Positions 17,358-27,972 are shown, numbered from the stretch's first letter. The stretch is DNA of 64,000 bases from Candidatus Peregrinibacteria bacterium CG11_big_fil_rev_8_21_14_0_20_49_14 (GCA_002787035.1 PCVP01000010.1:1-64000); one strand, 5' to 3'. The notes: generated by a model not told the origin, from the sequence alone. Made by a program: numbers and translations.

Positions 17358-19601
17358 ATGGCTACCCTGCACCATCTCCATATCATTATTCCTCAGGGAC
17401 AAGAAACTCATACGAAAATGGAGCCGAAGTTCCAGGAATTGCTCATCAGCTTGCGTAATACGGTGACGGGAGAACGATTTTCATTCGAATACTACGGAAA
17501 CGAACAATACACATACTTTTATGTCACAGTGGAAGAGAACTTTAAAAAAACGATTGAAGGACTTATTTATTCCATGTTCCCGGACGCCGAGATTTCCGAA
17601 ACTCAGGACTATACGAAACAGTTTAATCCTGAAAAACAGGCAATTGCAGGTGTGCAGTTAAAGCTCCGTGAAAAAGATGTCTACCCCGTACGTACCTACG
17701 AGCAATTCGACGAAGACAGCATGTCGAGACTGTTTTCTGTCATATCTAAAATACAAAGCGGCGAGCAGGTATGGGTACAAATAATTGTGGAACCGTTCGA
17801 TGATACCGCCAAGTACCACTTTCTCCGGAACTGGCGCTTTATTTTTGTACGCATGAAGAAGTTCTTCTCCATTCGAGACCGTATGCGCAAGGAAGGACTG
17901 AAAGGAATAAACCAAGTACGATTTGATGCCGCTAAAGAAAAAGAAAAAACAAAGCCGTTCCGCGTCAGTATTCGTTGTGCATACATAGGTCAAAACGATG
18001 CCGAGGCAAAACAAAAACTCAAAGCTGTAATAAACAGCTTCTATCATTTCAACGATACGGATATCAACGGATTCCAAACAGGCAAAGTTTCTACGGGAGC
18101 CACTTTTGTAAAGCAGTACCAGAGTCGCAGACACGGCACTGACTTTATTTTGAGTGCCAAAGAAGTGGCCACTCTTTACTACTTTCCGAATGCGGATCTC
18201 GTACCGCATATCGTCCATGTACTTGCCCGCAAGTCAGATCCTCCGCAGGACTTACCGCACGCAGACGAACCGAATGTAAGCGGATTCGGTGTGACCAACT
18301 ACCACAATAACCATGTCTCCTTCGGCATACGTAGGGAAGACCGCAGGCGTCACCTCTACGCAGTGGGAAAATCCGGTGTGGGTAAAAGTAAGCTTTTGGA
18401 ACTGCTGGTGTACCGCGATATTATGGAGGGTCACGGTGTTGCAGTGCTGGACCCTCACGGAGACTTAGTAGATGACATTCTCCGTTACATACCCGAAAAC
18501 CGCATAGATGATGTAATCGTCTTCGACCCTGCCGATACCGACTTCCCTATTGCATTTAATCCGCTTGAACGAGTCGACCCCGCATACAAAATGCAGCTGA
18601 CAATCGGTATTATCGATATCTTTAAAAAACTTTTCGGAAGCAACTGGTCGGACCGTTTGGAACACGTGCTTCGCTATACCATTTTGGCTCTGCTCGATAG
18701 CCCCAATACCACCGTGCTTTCTATTCTCAAGATGCTTTCAGATAAGAACTATCGCCAGAAGATCGTCGCACGCATAGAAGATAATGTCGTAAAAAGTTTC
18801 TGGGTCTCAGAATTTGCCGCATGGTCGGAGAAGTACGATGCGGATGCAATCACGCCATTACTCAATAAGGTGGGACAATTTGTCGCTACCAATATGATGC
18901 GTAACGTTGTGGGGCAACCCGATACGAAGTTTGATATTAGAGACGTTATGGATAACCGCAAAATTCTTCTTATGAAGGTATCGAAGGGACTGCTCGGAGA
19001 AGAGAACTCCCAACTTATGGGGGCAATGATCATTACAAAAATCTACCAAGCGGCTATGAGCCGCGCGGATATCCCCGAAGCACAAAGGTCCGACTTCTAC
19101 TTCTATGTGGATGAGTTCCAGAACTTCGCGACAGATACGTTCTACGAAATCATGTCGGAAGCTCGCAAATACCATCTCAACCTCACCATCGCTCACCAGT
19201 ACATGGGGCAACTCAGCCAGAAAATAAGACAAACGGTCTTTGGAAACGTCGGTTCCATGATCAGCTTCCGTGTGGGAGCCGAAGACGCGGGAGTAATGGC
19301 GGAAGAATTTTCTCCCATATTCAAAGAGAGAGATATCATCAACCTCGGTGTGCGAGAGTTTTATATAAAGATGTCTGTGAAAGGAGAAATACGAGAGCCG
19401 TTTTCCGGCAGAACACTGGATTCACCGAAGATTACCAAAGACAACACTGCTGCCATCATGGCGCAGTCACACAGAAAATACTGCAAGCCCAAAGCGGAAG
19501 TGGAGGAAATGCTCAAAAAATGGGACGAAGCGGCAGCCGCGCCTTTAAGCGAAAAAGAGCGCGCGTTGGTAGAGGAGAAATTTGAGGAACCGATTATCTA
19601 G
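17358..19601 (+). CDS. VirD4/TraG/HerA-like P-loop ATPase (conjugative-coupling-type)
   Basis: Walker A AVGKSGVGKSKLLE, LDPHGDLVDDIL, FNPLE, FYVDEFQNFATDTFYEIMSEARKYHLNLTIAHQY. Confidence 0.8.
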   Translation: MATLHHLHIIIPQGQETHTKMEPKFQELLISLRNTVTGERFSFEYYGNEQYTYFYVTVEENFKKTIEGLIYSMFPDAEISETQDYTKQFNPEKQAIAGVQLKLREKDVYPVRTYEQFDEDSMSRLFSVISKIQSGEQVWVQIIVEPFDDTAKYHFLRNWRFIFVRMKKFFSIRDRMRKEGLKGINQVRFDAAKEKEKTKPFRVSIRCAYIGQNDAEAKQKLKAVINSFYHFNDTDINGFQTGKVSTGATFVKQYQSRRHGTDFILSAKEVATLYYFPNADLVPHIVHVLARKSDPPQDLPHADEPNVSGFGVTNYHNNHVSFGIRREDRRRHLYAVGKSGVGKSKLLELLVYRDIMEGHGVAVLDPHGDLVDDILRYIPENRIDDVIVFDPADTDFPIAFNPLERVDPAYKMQLTIGIIDIFKKLFGSNWSDRLEHVLRYTILALLDSPNTTVLSILKMLSDKNYRQKIVARIEDNVVKSFWVSEFAAWSEKYDADAITPLLNKVGQFVATNMMRNVVGQPDTKFDIRDVMDNRKILLMKVSKGLLGEENSQLMGAMIITKIYQAAMSRADIPEAQRSDFYFYVDEFQNFATDTFYEIMSEARKYHLNLTIAHQYMGQLSQKIRQTVFGNVGSMISFRVGAEDAGVMAEEFSPIFKERDIINLGVREFYIKMSVKGEIREPFSGRTLDSPKITKDNTAAIMAQSHRKYCKPKAEVEEMLKKWDEAAAAPLSEKERALVEEKFEEPII

Positions 19602-20151
19602 TACCCGTTTCTCGTACGTACATCCCGCATAACCATTCCCCTTCCTGCAGCTCTTTTTTTAGCATATGACCGTTTTTCGTAAAGAAGCCGAGGGAACGTT
19701 CGTTTGGTACGGGCATGTGCGTAACGCCTGCAATAAGCACGCTGTCAGGCGCATTCGCAAAGAGAAAGTCATGCATCTTCTGCCCGATCCCCTTGTGTTG
19801 AAAATTTGAATCGACTGCTATTTGGTCTATGTAAATCCAATGCGGATACGACAGGCTGAAAAGGTAGTCTTTCAGTGTTTGCATGTAACCGAGGTTCGAG
19901 CCCAAAGCCTCCAATTCCGCTTTGTCGTGTGCGATAAGAAAGCCGACAATTTGCTCTTCTTCCAGAGCCACAACGCAGTATTGCGACACTGCAAAACGCA
20001 ATTCATATGCTTCTCGCGGCTTGGCGAATACCAGAAATCCCTGCGAAACCGCATGACCGATATCGTCACCCGCTCGCAGTTGTAACGTACTTGCAAGCTC
20101 CGCGATAGCGGGAGCATCTTCCGTTGCCGCCCTTCGACAAATGAGTGTCAT
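19594..20151 (-). CDS. GNAT-family N-acetyltransferase
   Basis: IYIDQIAVDSNFQHKGIGQKMHDFL acetyl-CoA binding motif; ATG at 20151 preferred. Confidence 0.75.
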   Translation of the reverse strand: MTLICRRAATEDAPAIAELASTLQLRAGDDIGHAVSQGFLVFAKPREAYELRFAVSQYCVVALEEEQIVGFLIAHDKAELEALGSNLGYMQTLKDYLFSLSYPHWIYIDQIAVDSNFQHKGIGQKMHDFLFANAPDSVLIAGVTHMPVPNERSLGFFTKNGHMLKKELQEGEWLCGMYVRETGTR

Positions 20152-20164
20152 GAGTATCTGCAGT

Positions 20165-23100
20165 TTACACTGTGAATCGCACAGACCTATACCCACTGCT
20201 CCGGGCTTTTTTCTGAGCTGATTGTTGCGCCTGAGCAAGTGAAGGACCGGCACGCAAATTCTCCGGCGTGTGGTAGACGTTGGTTGCAAAGTACACACTT
20301 TTCTCGTAGACCAAATTACCGCTTCCGTCATCTTTGTACGTATCCACTTTCGCGACGGTGAAGAATTTTCCTCCATTGCGTACGCGTACCTTCGAATTAT
20401 GATACCACATGCTCAGCTCACCTCTTTCCATTTGAGGCTGACTAACGGAATCGAAGTTCCCTACGACTCCCTCCTTTTGATTCATTTGTTCAAACAATCG
20501 AATAAGATCCTCATATTCCGAAGACCCAAGATCAACATCTCCCGCCAAAAGAGCGGGATCTTTTTCCGGAGCTTTCGGATTCGGTGCATTGCCGGTATCC
20601 AATGTTTTATCCGGCGTAGCATCGAATTTGACCCATTGCGATCCGTCCCATACCTCTGCCCAACCATGACCGTTCACAGGACCAAGAATGCTACGTTCGC
20701 CATCCGTATCAGCTGAGTATCCGACAGAAAGCCGTGCAGGTATTCCCGCCTCACGACAGAGTGCAACAAAGTAGGTATTCGCCACATCGCAATCTGCCAT
20801 ACGAGGATCGTGGCTATCTACCCTTTCCACATAGTTTTTTCCGCCTTCAGCAAGAATGTACTCACTGACTTTATCGTCTGTGGAATAGTAGAAATTATCT
20901 TTGATATAATGCAGGAACTCTCGAGCCTTTTGCGTGTTACTCACATTTTCCATGGAACGAACACGGGCTACTTCACCCTGCGTATCTGTTCCCAATGCAT
21001 TTGCATTTACCATATCACCCTGCTCTTCGGGCGTGGGCTCTCTGGTCAGTTTGTATTCCGGGTCCTGCCCGAAATCCACCGAGTATGTTACCGCACTTTC
21101 AGAGTCAAACTGCAAATGAGCAATACCGTGCTGGTCTTCGCTGATACGAACAGGAGTACTTGGTGTCGTGCGTAAACTGCCCGTCTGCAACCGATATCCG
21201 ATAGGAAGTGGTACTGCCACGCTGCCTTTTGCTTTACCGCTTATGGTGTGAATATCTCGAAGATTATCCGGCGCAGTAAATGCATACGGTGTGTATGTCG
21301 GCTCTTCTCTTGTCCACTTCCCGTCACGGAACTGCCCGTATGCCGCTGTCTTATAGTCTCCTTCCAAAGGAGGCGTAATGGTGTAGAAACGTGCGGCATC
21401 ACGCAGATTCTCTATCTTCCTCCCTTTATTGGTCATATTGGGCATGTACGACGGTGCTTCTTCCGGTGGCTCAAAATCTCCACCCAAAACCGGAGGTGCT
21501 TCCTGCTGACCCAGTCGCACTTCCAGATTACTTACAAATGCTTCCAGTTCCTCTACGGTCATTGCAGTAGATGTGCGCATATTGGATGCTGCATTCAAAT
21601 TCGGAAACAAAAGAGCGTCGTTGAGCACCTGTTCTGCCTTTAATACCACACGACCTGTAATAAGGCTTCTATCGACATGTACCGTACAACGACCGTCCTG
21701 CAAGCGATCTATGAAGATGGCATTCCGCACCAATGCGCGCTCATTTTCTTTTCCATTCCTGATAGCACGCTGCAAAAAGAGTTTCAATAGCGATTCCAGT
21801 TGAGCAATATCTACTTTCTCATTTATGTCCGGCTCTTTTGGTTCACCCCCGTCTCCGTCTAGCGGGGGTTCAGCTAAAAAACTCGGTGCTACGCTTATGG
21901 GCTGAGTATTGCCACTCTTCACATTCGCAATTGCCCTGAGTAACGCGTCTCGAATGGCAGTATCCTTTCTATTATTTTCTTCAGCTATGGCTTCATTTGG
22001 TGGGAGACCACGGAATTCATCGGGAAGAGACACACTGCTCTCCAGTGAAAGTGCAAGTATATTGCTTCCGTCACTTTGCCTTCGAACCCCCTGATATTCC
22101 CAACCTACCACCGAACCTATGCGGCTTCGCTCTTCACCGGCAGTATCCTCAGGAGTATCGGGGACAAAAGAGAAACTCACACTTCCCTGATAAAACGGAG
22201 GATCTGTTTCTACAATCAAGCCTTCCTGTACTTCTATGACAAGAGAGCTGCGTTCCGTTTCAGAAAGGTTCAACTGATCTATGGCAAGATTCACTTGCTC
22301 CATGGCATTGGAATTCAACAGTTCTTCCGTTTGGGCTCTGCGCTCTTCTAATGTTGGAATACGATAGAGCAAATCATCAGTCAGACGTGGTGGGGTATCT
22401 CCTTCTTTATCCGACACAGCCGGAGGATCTATATCCGAAGTATTAGCATCTGGCACCTGCCCCTGACTGAGAGCGGCACTCAAAATAGATCGCTGAGTGC
22501 CTCCTATATTCGTAATCGACGTCTCAAATTTAAGCAAATCAAGAATCAAACTAATTTGGTTCTCTATAGTTCCGCGATTCAGTGCGGGATCTGCACGTAC
22601 CAATCGTGCGATCGTCATTATTTCCTCGTCTTCCAATACTCCGTCTTCTCCTGCTTCACGAATAGCACGTACCGTACGTTTACTTACTTTTATTGCATTG
22701 TTGTCCTCCAAACCAAGTGCTTCAGCTAACTTTGGAAATTTCGTGCGAAGGAGCTTCAGCATTGCATCTCCAATCTTTTGCAGAAGCTCTCCCAACTTAC
22801 TTCCCGGTCTCTCCAGAGCATCGGAGAGTACAGGCTCAGACAATGCCGGCTGATCTGAAGTACTGCGTACAGGAGTAGTGAGAGGAGTATTCGCATCGGG
22901 GTCATTATTAGGATTCGATACATCTGCAGCAGCATCCGGTTGTACGCGTTCTATTCTACGTAGTGCTCTTACAAGTGCCTCATGCTGTGCAATTCGCTTA
23001 CCGTCTGAAATATACCGTGCAAACTCCGCCTGTGCTGCTGCAACATCCGGAGCACCGTTCGTTGTGCTTTCTAACACAATATTCGAACCCATGTCCGGCA

Positions 23101-23524
23101 AGGGGGGTGCATCCGGCCCTTCCCGAAAAGTCCATCCCTCTTCTATGGTTACAAGCTCGCCATTTTGAAGAAAGGAAATACGGATACTACCGTCATGCTG
23201 AGGTGGCAAAATATCTAACTGTACGGGACTCTCTTCTCCCTGCACTTCCAATGTTGCAAATTCCTCTGCTGTCAGCCGTTGCTGAAGTTGGTCTGCAATA
23301 TCAGGATGCTGGCTTAACGTATCTTGCGTTCTCTGCCGAAGTTCTTCGGGAGTCGGCAAACGTGTTACCAGTACATCATTTGATTCAAAAATATTATTCT
23401 GACTCACTAATGAATCCAACATATCGAGACGCTCTTCTGCAATGTCTAAAAAATCATCGATAATGCCGTTCTCATTTTCTGGAAGCGGTACAAAGGACTC
23501 ATTGGCATTTGTATCCGGAGACAT
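20165..23524 (-). CDS. large protein with transglutaminase-like cysteine protease domain
   Basis: DCDVANTYFVALCREAGIPARLSVGYSAD...NGHGWAEVWDGSQWVKFDATP. Confidence 0.8.
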   Translation of the reverse strand: MSPDTNANESFVPLPENENGIIDDFLDIAEERLDMLDSLVSQNNIFESNDVLVTRLPTPEELRQRTQDTLSQHPDIADQLQQRLTAEEFATLEVQGEESPVQLDILPPQHDGSIRISFLQNGELVTIEEGWTFREGPDAPPLPDMGSNIVLESTTNGAPDVAAAQAEFARYISDGKRIAQHEALVRALRRIERVQPDAAADVSNPNNDPDANTPLTTPVRSTSDQPALSEPVLSDALERPGSKLGELLQKIGDAMLKLLRTKFPKLAEALGLEDNNAIKVSKRTVRAIREAGEDGVLEDEEIMTIARLVRADPALNRGTIENQISLILDLLKFETSITNIGGTQRSILSAALSQGQVPDANTSDIDPPAVSDKEGDTPPRLTDDLLYRIPTLEERRAQTEELLNSNAMEQVNLAIDQLNLSETERSSLVIEVQEGLIVETDPPFYQGSVSFSFVPDTPEDTAGEERSRIGSVVGWEYQGVRRQSDGSNILALSLESSVSLPDEFRGLPPNEAIAEENNRKDTAIRDALLRAIANVKSGNTQPISVAPSFLAEPPLDGDGGEPKEPDINEKVDIAQLESLLKLFLQRAIRNGKENERALVRNAIFIDRLQDGRCTVHVDRSLITGRVVLKAEQVLNDALLFPNLNAASNMRTSTAMTVEELEAFVSNLEVRLGQQEAPPVLGGDFEPPEEAPSYMPNMTNKGRKIENLRDAARFYTITPPLEGDYKTAAYGQFRDGKWTREEPTYTPYAFTAPDNLRDIHTISGKAKGSVAVPLPIGYRLQTGSLRTTPSTPVRISEDQHGIAHLQFDSESAVTYSVDFGQDPEYKLTREPTPEEQGDMVNANALGTDTQGEVARVRSMENVSNTQKAREFLHYIKDNFYYSTDDKVSEYILAEGGKNYVERVDSHDPRMADCDVANTYFVALCREAGIPARLSVGYSADTDGERSILGPVNGHGWAEVWDGSQWVKFDATPDKTLDTGNAPNPKAPEKDPALLAGDVDLGSSEYEDLIRLFEQMNQKEGVVGNFDSVSQPQMERGELSMWYHNSKVRVRNGGKFFTVAKVDTYKDDGSGNLVYEKSVYFATNVYHTPENLRAGPSLAQAQQSAQKKARSSGYRSVRFTV

Positions 23525-23588
23525 ATGTATTTTAGTATTTTATAGTATTATACCATAAATTTTATTATAGTAAAATACTACTTTTCTC

Positions 23589-24725
23589 CTAAGTTACCAA
23601 CATATGCAACGCCTCCTTTTCAACGGCATTCTTCAGCTCCAGTCCTATACGCTCTCCAACGCTCATACACTCACCGTACAAGTACCCCGAATACGGAGTG
23701 GCACGCGTGCCAGGCGAACCCGGTATGCGGAACGACACATCAAAAATAACGATGTCCTCTTTCCCATCTTCGGCCACCACGGCACCTTGTAATGCGAACG
23801 GTCCTATTATGCCTTTGGCGGAAGGATCTATGGTGGGAGAAATTTTCTGTGTCTCTGCCACAAACTTCTCTCCGAGATCGAATGCTTTTTCCAAAATGGA
23901 TTCCTTCACCGTGCAGGAAACATGCCCTGTTTCAATCATCTTTAGGTCTACGTGCTTCATGACCTTGGCTTGCTGATTTGCAGTAAGACGCAAGAAGCCG
24001 TCCAGATTTGTCTGCCTTCGCATATCCGTACCCAACAGTTCCAGTTCTCTCGTAAGCGGTGAGTAGAAGTAATTGAAATTTACGGGAGCTCCCACCACAA
24101 ATTCTTCGATTGTGGCCGTACGCCAGTCGGACCCTACGAGTCCTTCCTTTTCGAGACGAGATCCCTCTTTCTCCCACGATGCTTTGTTGTCTGCCAAAAA
24201 GAATGCACGCTCGTAACCGCGATTTGCCTCACTTGCCTTTATGATACAAAGCCTGCCGTCCATATCGTCCGGAGATTCGAAAATGCGAGGGGTGCGAATG
24301 CCCGCATAGTGCAACAGGTGGTACTGGTGAAAAGGCTGATCTCTCTCCTCTATCTTCAAAAGATTTCGTGAGCCGAATATGGGCACGTTAAAATCATTTT
24401 CCACTTTTGAGAAATCATCGAAATACACCCAGAAGTACCTGTTATGAACGAATATAGTGTTCATTTCTCGCAATTGCTGCTGCACATCGCTGTCCAGCAC
24501 TCCCGCAAAAGTGTCTCGTACAATCACTTCGTCTATGCACCCTCGCCCGTCACGGCTTTTGTAATACGTATCGAATGTTTTTTCACGTCCTTTTCGCGCA
24601 AGACATACGGTACGAAAACCGTGCCTCTTCGCTCCGCTGCATACATCCAATGCGCTGTGACCGCCCAGTACCCCAACGGTAATATCGGAGAAATCGTAGC
24701 CGGAAAGGAGAGATGCTGCGTCCAT
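23589..24725 (-). CDS. PurP-like ATP-grasp ligase, divergent paralog 1
   Basis: VGVLGGHSALDVCSGAKRHGF...FYSPLTRELELLGTDMRRQ...GIIGPFALQ resembles archaeal PurP. Confidence 0.7.
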   Translation of the reverse strand: MDAASLLSGYDFSDITVGVLGGHSALDVCSGAKRHGFRTVCLARKGREKTFDTYYKSRDGRGCIDEVIVRDTFAGVLDSDVQQQLREMNTIFVHNRYFWVYFDDFSKVENDFNVPIFGSRNLLKIEERDQPFHQYHLLHYAGIRTPRIFESPDDMDGRLCIIKASEANRGYERAFFLADNKASWEKEGSRLEKEGLVGSDWRTATIEEFVVGAPVNFNYFYSPLTRELELLGTDMRRQTNLDGFLRLTANQQAKVMKHVDLKMIETGHVSCTVKESILEKAFDLGEKFVAETQKISPTIDPSAKGIIGPFALQGAVVAEDGKEDIVIFDVSFRIPGSPGTRATPYSGYLYGECMSVGERIGLELKNAVEKEALHMLVT

Positions 24726-24752
24726 AGTCGATAGTGTAGAGACGATTTCGTT

Positions 24753-25805
24753 TTAACCCAATATTTCCTCCAGTCTTCCCTGCTCTATTGCCTGCTTAAT
24801 ATCTCGAGCAATGCGGCGACCCGTACTCATGGGAACATCGTACTTGAGTGCCGTGTACGGAGAACCTTCTATATAAGGATTCGTACCCGCAACGATACGA
24901 GCGCTTATTTCAAAGCAGAAAATCTCCAGTTTTCTGGTAACAATACACTCCAAACAGAACGGACCGAAGAGACCCTTACCACACAGTTCTCTGCTTACCT
25001 TTACGACGTTCTCACCCATTTCGAAGAATTCCTGCAGCATGGACTCTCGTATAACCACGGGAATGTTTCCCACTATGGTGTAACTGGTGTGAATGTTCGC
25101 CGCCAGTTGGTCTTCCGCACGTATGCGACCAATGGAGTCTGCGTTGCTCTCGTAGCGCTTGTCGAAACTCATAATTTCAAGTTCTCCCGTAATGGGTGAC
25201 TGAAAGAAATGAGCATAAATCGGCACTCCGACGATGTATTCCTGTATGGCAAAATCATTTTCCTTTGGGTACTTACGATCTTTCACCTCCTGAAACTGCT
25301 CGGGAGTTTTGGCTATGAAGTATCCGAACCCTCCTCCTGCACCATGAAATTTCACGATGACCGGCTTGTCGATGTCTGCCGGATTCTCAAACACACGAGG
25401 AAGTTGCAAACCCGCCTTCTCCAACCACTGTCTCTCCAACGTTCTGTCCGATTCCCATTTGAGTATTTCTTTCGTTCCGTAGTACATCACTTGCATTTTG
25501 CTCACACGGTCATGACCCATGTACGCAATGAATGAACCGTGAGGAATAACAATCGCATTGCGTTTTATGAGCTCTTCTTCCAACTGCTCGTTCCAGTCGG
25601 ACCATTCGTCCACAAAAATAATCTCATCTGCCACACCGTAACTTTCGTACGCTCTCTCCGAACCCTTCTTACAAATTGCCAAACTCTTCAATCCTTCATC
25701 TTTTGCGCCTTTAAGAATCTGCAATGCACTGTGACTTCCTATCGTCGCTATGACGAAGTCGGACGGATTGGTGGAAGCCGGCAATATGGGCTGGTTCTTT
25801 GTCAT
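24753..25805 (-). CDS. PurP-like formate-dependent ATP-grasp ligase, paralog 2
   Basis: IATIGSHSALQILKGAKDEGL, VIPHGSFIAYMG, FQSPITGELEIMSFDKRYES, IPVVIRESMLQEFFEMGE. Confidence 0.8.
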   Translation of the reverse strand: MTKNQPILPASTNPSDFVIATIGSHSALQILKGAKDEGLKSLAICKKGSERAYESYGVADEIIFVDEWSDWNEQLEEELIKRNAIVIPHGSFIAYMGHDRVSKMQVMYYGTKEILKWESDRTLERQWLEKAGLQLPRVFENPADIDKPVIVKFHGAGGGFGYFIAKTPEQFQEVKDRKYPKENDFAIQEYIVGVPIYAHFFQSPITGELEIMSFDKRYESNADSIGRIRAEDQLAANIHTSYTIVGNIPVVIRESMLQEFFEMGENVVKVSRELCGKGLFGPFCLECIVTRKLEIFCFEISARIVAGTNPYIEGSPYTALKYDVPMSTGRRIARDIKQAIEQGRLEEILG

Positions 25806-25852
25806 GATATTTCAGGTATTGTACACAAAAACCTGACAATGACCAGTGAAAA

Positions 25853-26503
25853 TCAGCTCGCACGCAACAGAGACCTCATCCCCCCGTGTTTGCCGACACC
25901 ATTCGTTTCCACTCGAAACTTCCCAAGCTCGAGGATGACAGGCTTGGACCTTCCTTCTGCCGATCCGTCATCTTGCACATACGGAAGCGTAGTCCCCTGT
26001 TTTATCATTGTGAGATTGTGATCCGGATCCCACGCACGAGCTATAATGGCAGTATGTGCTTCACTGCGCGCTTCTTCTAACGTCACTTCCGTACAACGCT
26101 TCTGGGAAGCCAACTGTTTGTACTCATGCATCATGTGTGCAATTTCAGCCAAATATCTCCGAAATTCCACATCGAATTGCTCAATGGGCTCTGTGGTTTC
26201 CAGACGCTGTGTGAGCATAAGCACCTCATAAAACCTGCGCTGAAAATCCACAACAAGTACTTGTGCCGTCGGTAAGTGCAAAATGGTCTGCATATCTCTG
26301 CCATATCGCTCCGTAAACGCATGAACGGACTTCCAGTAGGGAAGAGGAGCGCGATCTCTGCCATAGTGCAACGCATCGTCTGCCACACTCCGAATGCGAG
26401 CTGATTCTTTGTCGTCCTCAGGTTGGTACTCCAACAGGGATTTCATCCAAATCAACATCTGCAAGCACTCTGTCTTGCAATTCGTCGGAGGTAAGATCTC
26501 CAC
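25853..26503 (-). CDS. hypothetical protein
   Basis: 216-aa ORF, no recognised motif. Confidence 0.5.
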   Translation of the reverse strand: MEILPPTNCKTECLQMLIWMKSLLEYQPEDDKESARIRSVADDALHYGRDRAPLPYWKSVHAFTERYGRDMQTILHLPTAQVLVVDFQRRFYEVLMLTQRLETTEPIEQFDVEFRRYLAEIAHMMHEYKQLASQKRCTEVTLEEARSEAHTAIIARAWDPDHNLTMIKQGTTLPYVQDDGSAEGRSKPVILELGKFRVETNGVGKHGGMRSLLRAS

Positions 26504-26683
26504 CGTTAATATGACGCATCACCATAGTTTCACACGCTACTCCGAATACATTTTTTGCACAAAGAAAAACCATGGCGGAACTATGCGAATGTCATAAAAA
26601 GCGCTCTGGAAAGCCAAAAAATATTGGTGGGAGATGTGAAACTGGCATAAGGACAGTGAATTCTCTACACTGCGACACAATTC

Positions 26684-27937
26684 ATGAAGCGCTTATCTGT
26701 CTTCCTCGGTCTTGCCCTTGTGCCCGTATTGGCTCTCGGATACCTGTATCCGGACAAATTGCTGAACGGACCTTCCATGGGCAGTGCACTGACGTACGCA
26801 CCGAGTCCGGGAGCAGAAATAGTGGTATTTGTTCGTGACGGATGTCCGCACTGTGCGGACTTTCACGAGTTCGCCCTGGAAAAAGGTTGGATTGTGGACT
26901 ACCGCGAAGTCACTCAAATAGACAGCCAGCAAATGTTTAAAGAATTACAAGAACATGTCCCCTCTTTAAATCAGGGAGTACCTACAATTGTACTGAACGG
27001 TCATGTGATGCAGGGGTACGACACACACGAAACATCCGGCAAACGCATAGAAGAGCGCTACGAAAAGTGTCGCAATTCCTCCGAAGGATGCCTCTCATAC
27101 AAAGAATTTATTGCAAGTGATGCGATAGTCGAACTGGAAAGTGCGGCGGAAGGAACCTGCTCGGAAGACTGCGATGCGAATCTGGATAAATACATCTTTG
27201 ATTTGTGGTTTATAGGAGAGGTGGATCTCACCCTCCTTTCTCTTCCCGTTCTCTCGATACTGCTCGGATTCCTAGACGGATTTAATCCGTGTGCCATGTG
27301 GGTGCTCATTACACTGCTCACCCTTCTCATCAATACGCACGACATGAAGAAGGTGTGGATAATAGGAGGCACATTCCTCTTTGTTAGCGGTGCGGTGTAT
27401 TATCTGTTCATTGCTGCGTGGCTGAATGTATTTTTGCTCATAGGATTGAATGCCATCGTACAAAAAGCCATAGGACTTGTGGCCATACTCGGCGGTGGCT
27501 TTTACTTGTATGAAGCATTCGGGAAAGACCCGAATCAATGCAAAGTGACGAACCTGAGCCGCCGACAGAAGACAATCGAGGAAATGAAACGCATCATGCA
27601 AATAAGCGCCTGGCCGGCCATGGTTCTGGGTGTGGCTGTCTTGGCAGTTTCTGTGAACATGATCGAACTCGTCTGTACGGCCGGACTGCCGGCGATCTTC
27701 ACACAGATTCTTGCGTTCAACGATGTTTCTAACATCGCTCGGTACGGCTACATAGGAATCTACATACTGCTCTATATGATCGATGATTTCGTCATCTTCG
27801 GAATCGCAGTACTGACGTTGCATGCCACCGGACTCACCACGAAGTACCGACGATTCACACTCATCTTCGGGGGGCTGCTTATGTACGGCCTTGGTCTCCT
27901 CTTAATTTTTGCACCGGAGCTACTGACCTTTGCGTAA
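26684..27937 (+). CDS. glutaredoxin/thioredoxin-like domain fused to CcdA/DsbD-like membrane domain
   Basis: EIVVFVRDGCPHCADFHEF CxxC active site, then multiple TM helices including GFLDGFNPCAMWVLITLL. Confidence 0.75.
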   Translation: MKRLSVFLGLALVPVLALGYLYPDKLLNGPSMGSALTYAPSPGAEIVVFVRDGCPHCADFHEFALEKGWIVDYREVTQIDSQQMFKELQEHVPSLNQGVPTIVLNGHVMQGYDTHETSGKRIEERYEKCRNSSEGCLSYKEFIASDAIVELESAAEGTCSEDCDANLDKYIFDLWFIGEVDLTLLSLPVLSILLGFLDGFNPCAMWVLITLLTLLINTHDMKKVWIIGGTFLFVSGAVYYLFIAAWLNVFLLIGLNAIVQKAIGLVAILGGGFYLYEAFGKDPNQCKVTNLSRRQKTIEEMKRIMQISAWPAMVLGVAVLAVSVNMIELVCTAGLPAIFTQILAFNDVSNIARYGYIGIYILLYMIDDFVIFGIAVLTLHATGLTTKYRRFTLIFGGLLMYGLGLLLIFAPELLTFA

Positions 27938-27938
27938 G

Positions 27939-27972
27939 AAAAAAAGAGACACCTTCCGGCATCTCTTTTTTG
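27939..27972. terminator. bidirectional intrinsic terminator between convergent genes
   Basis: AAAAAAAGAGACACCTTCCGGCATCTCTTTTTT. Confidence 0.75.
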
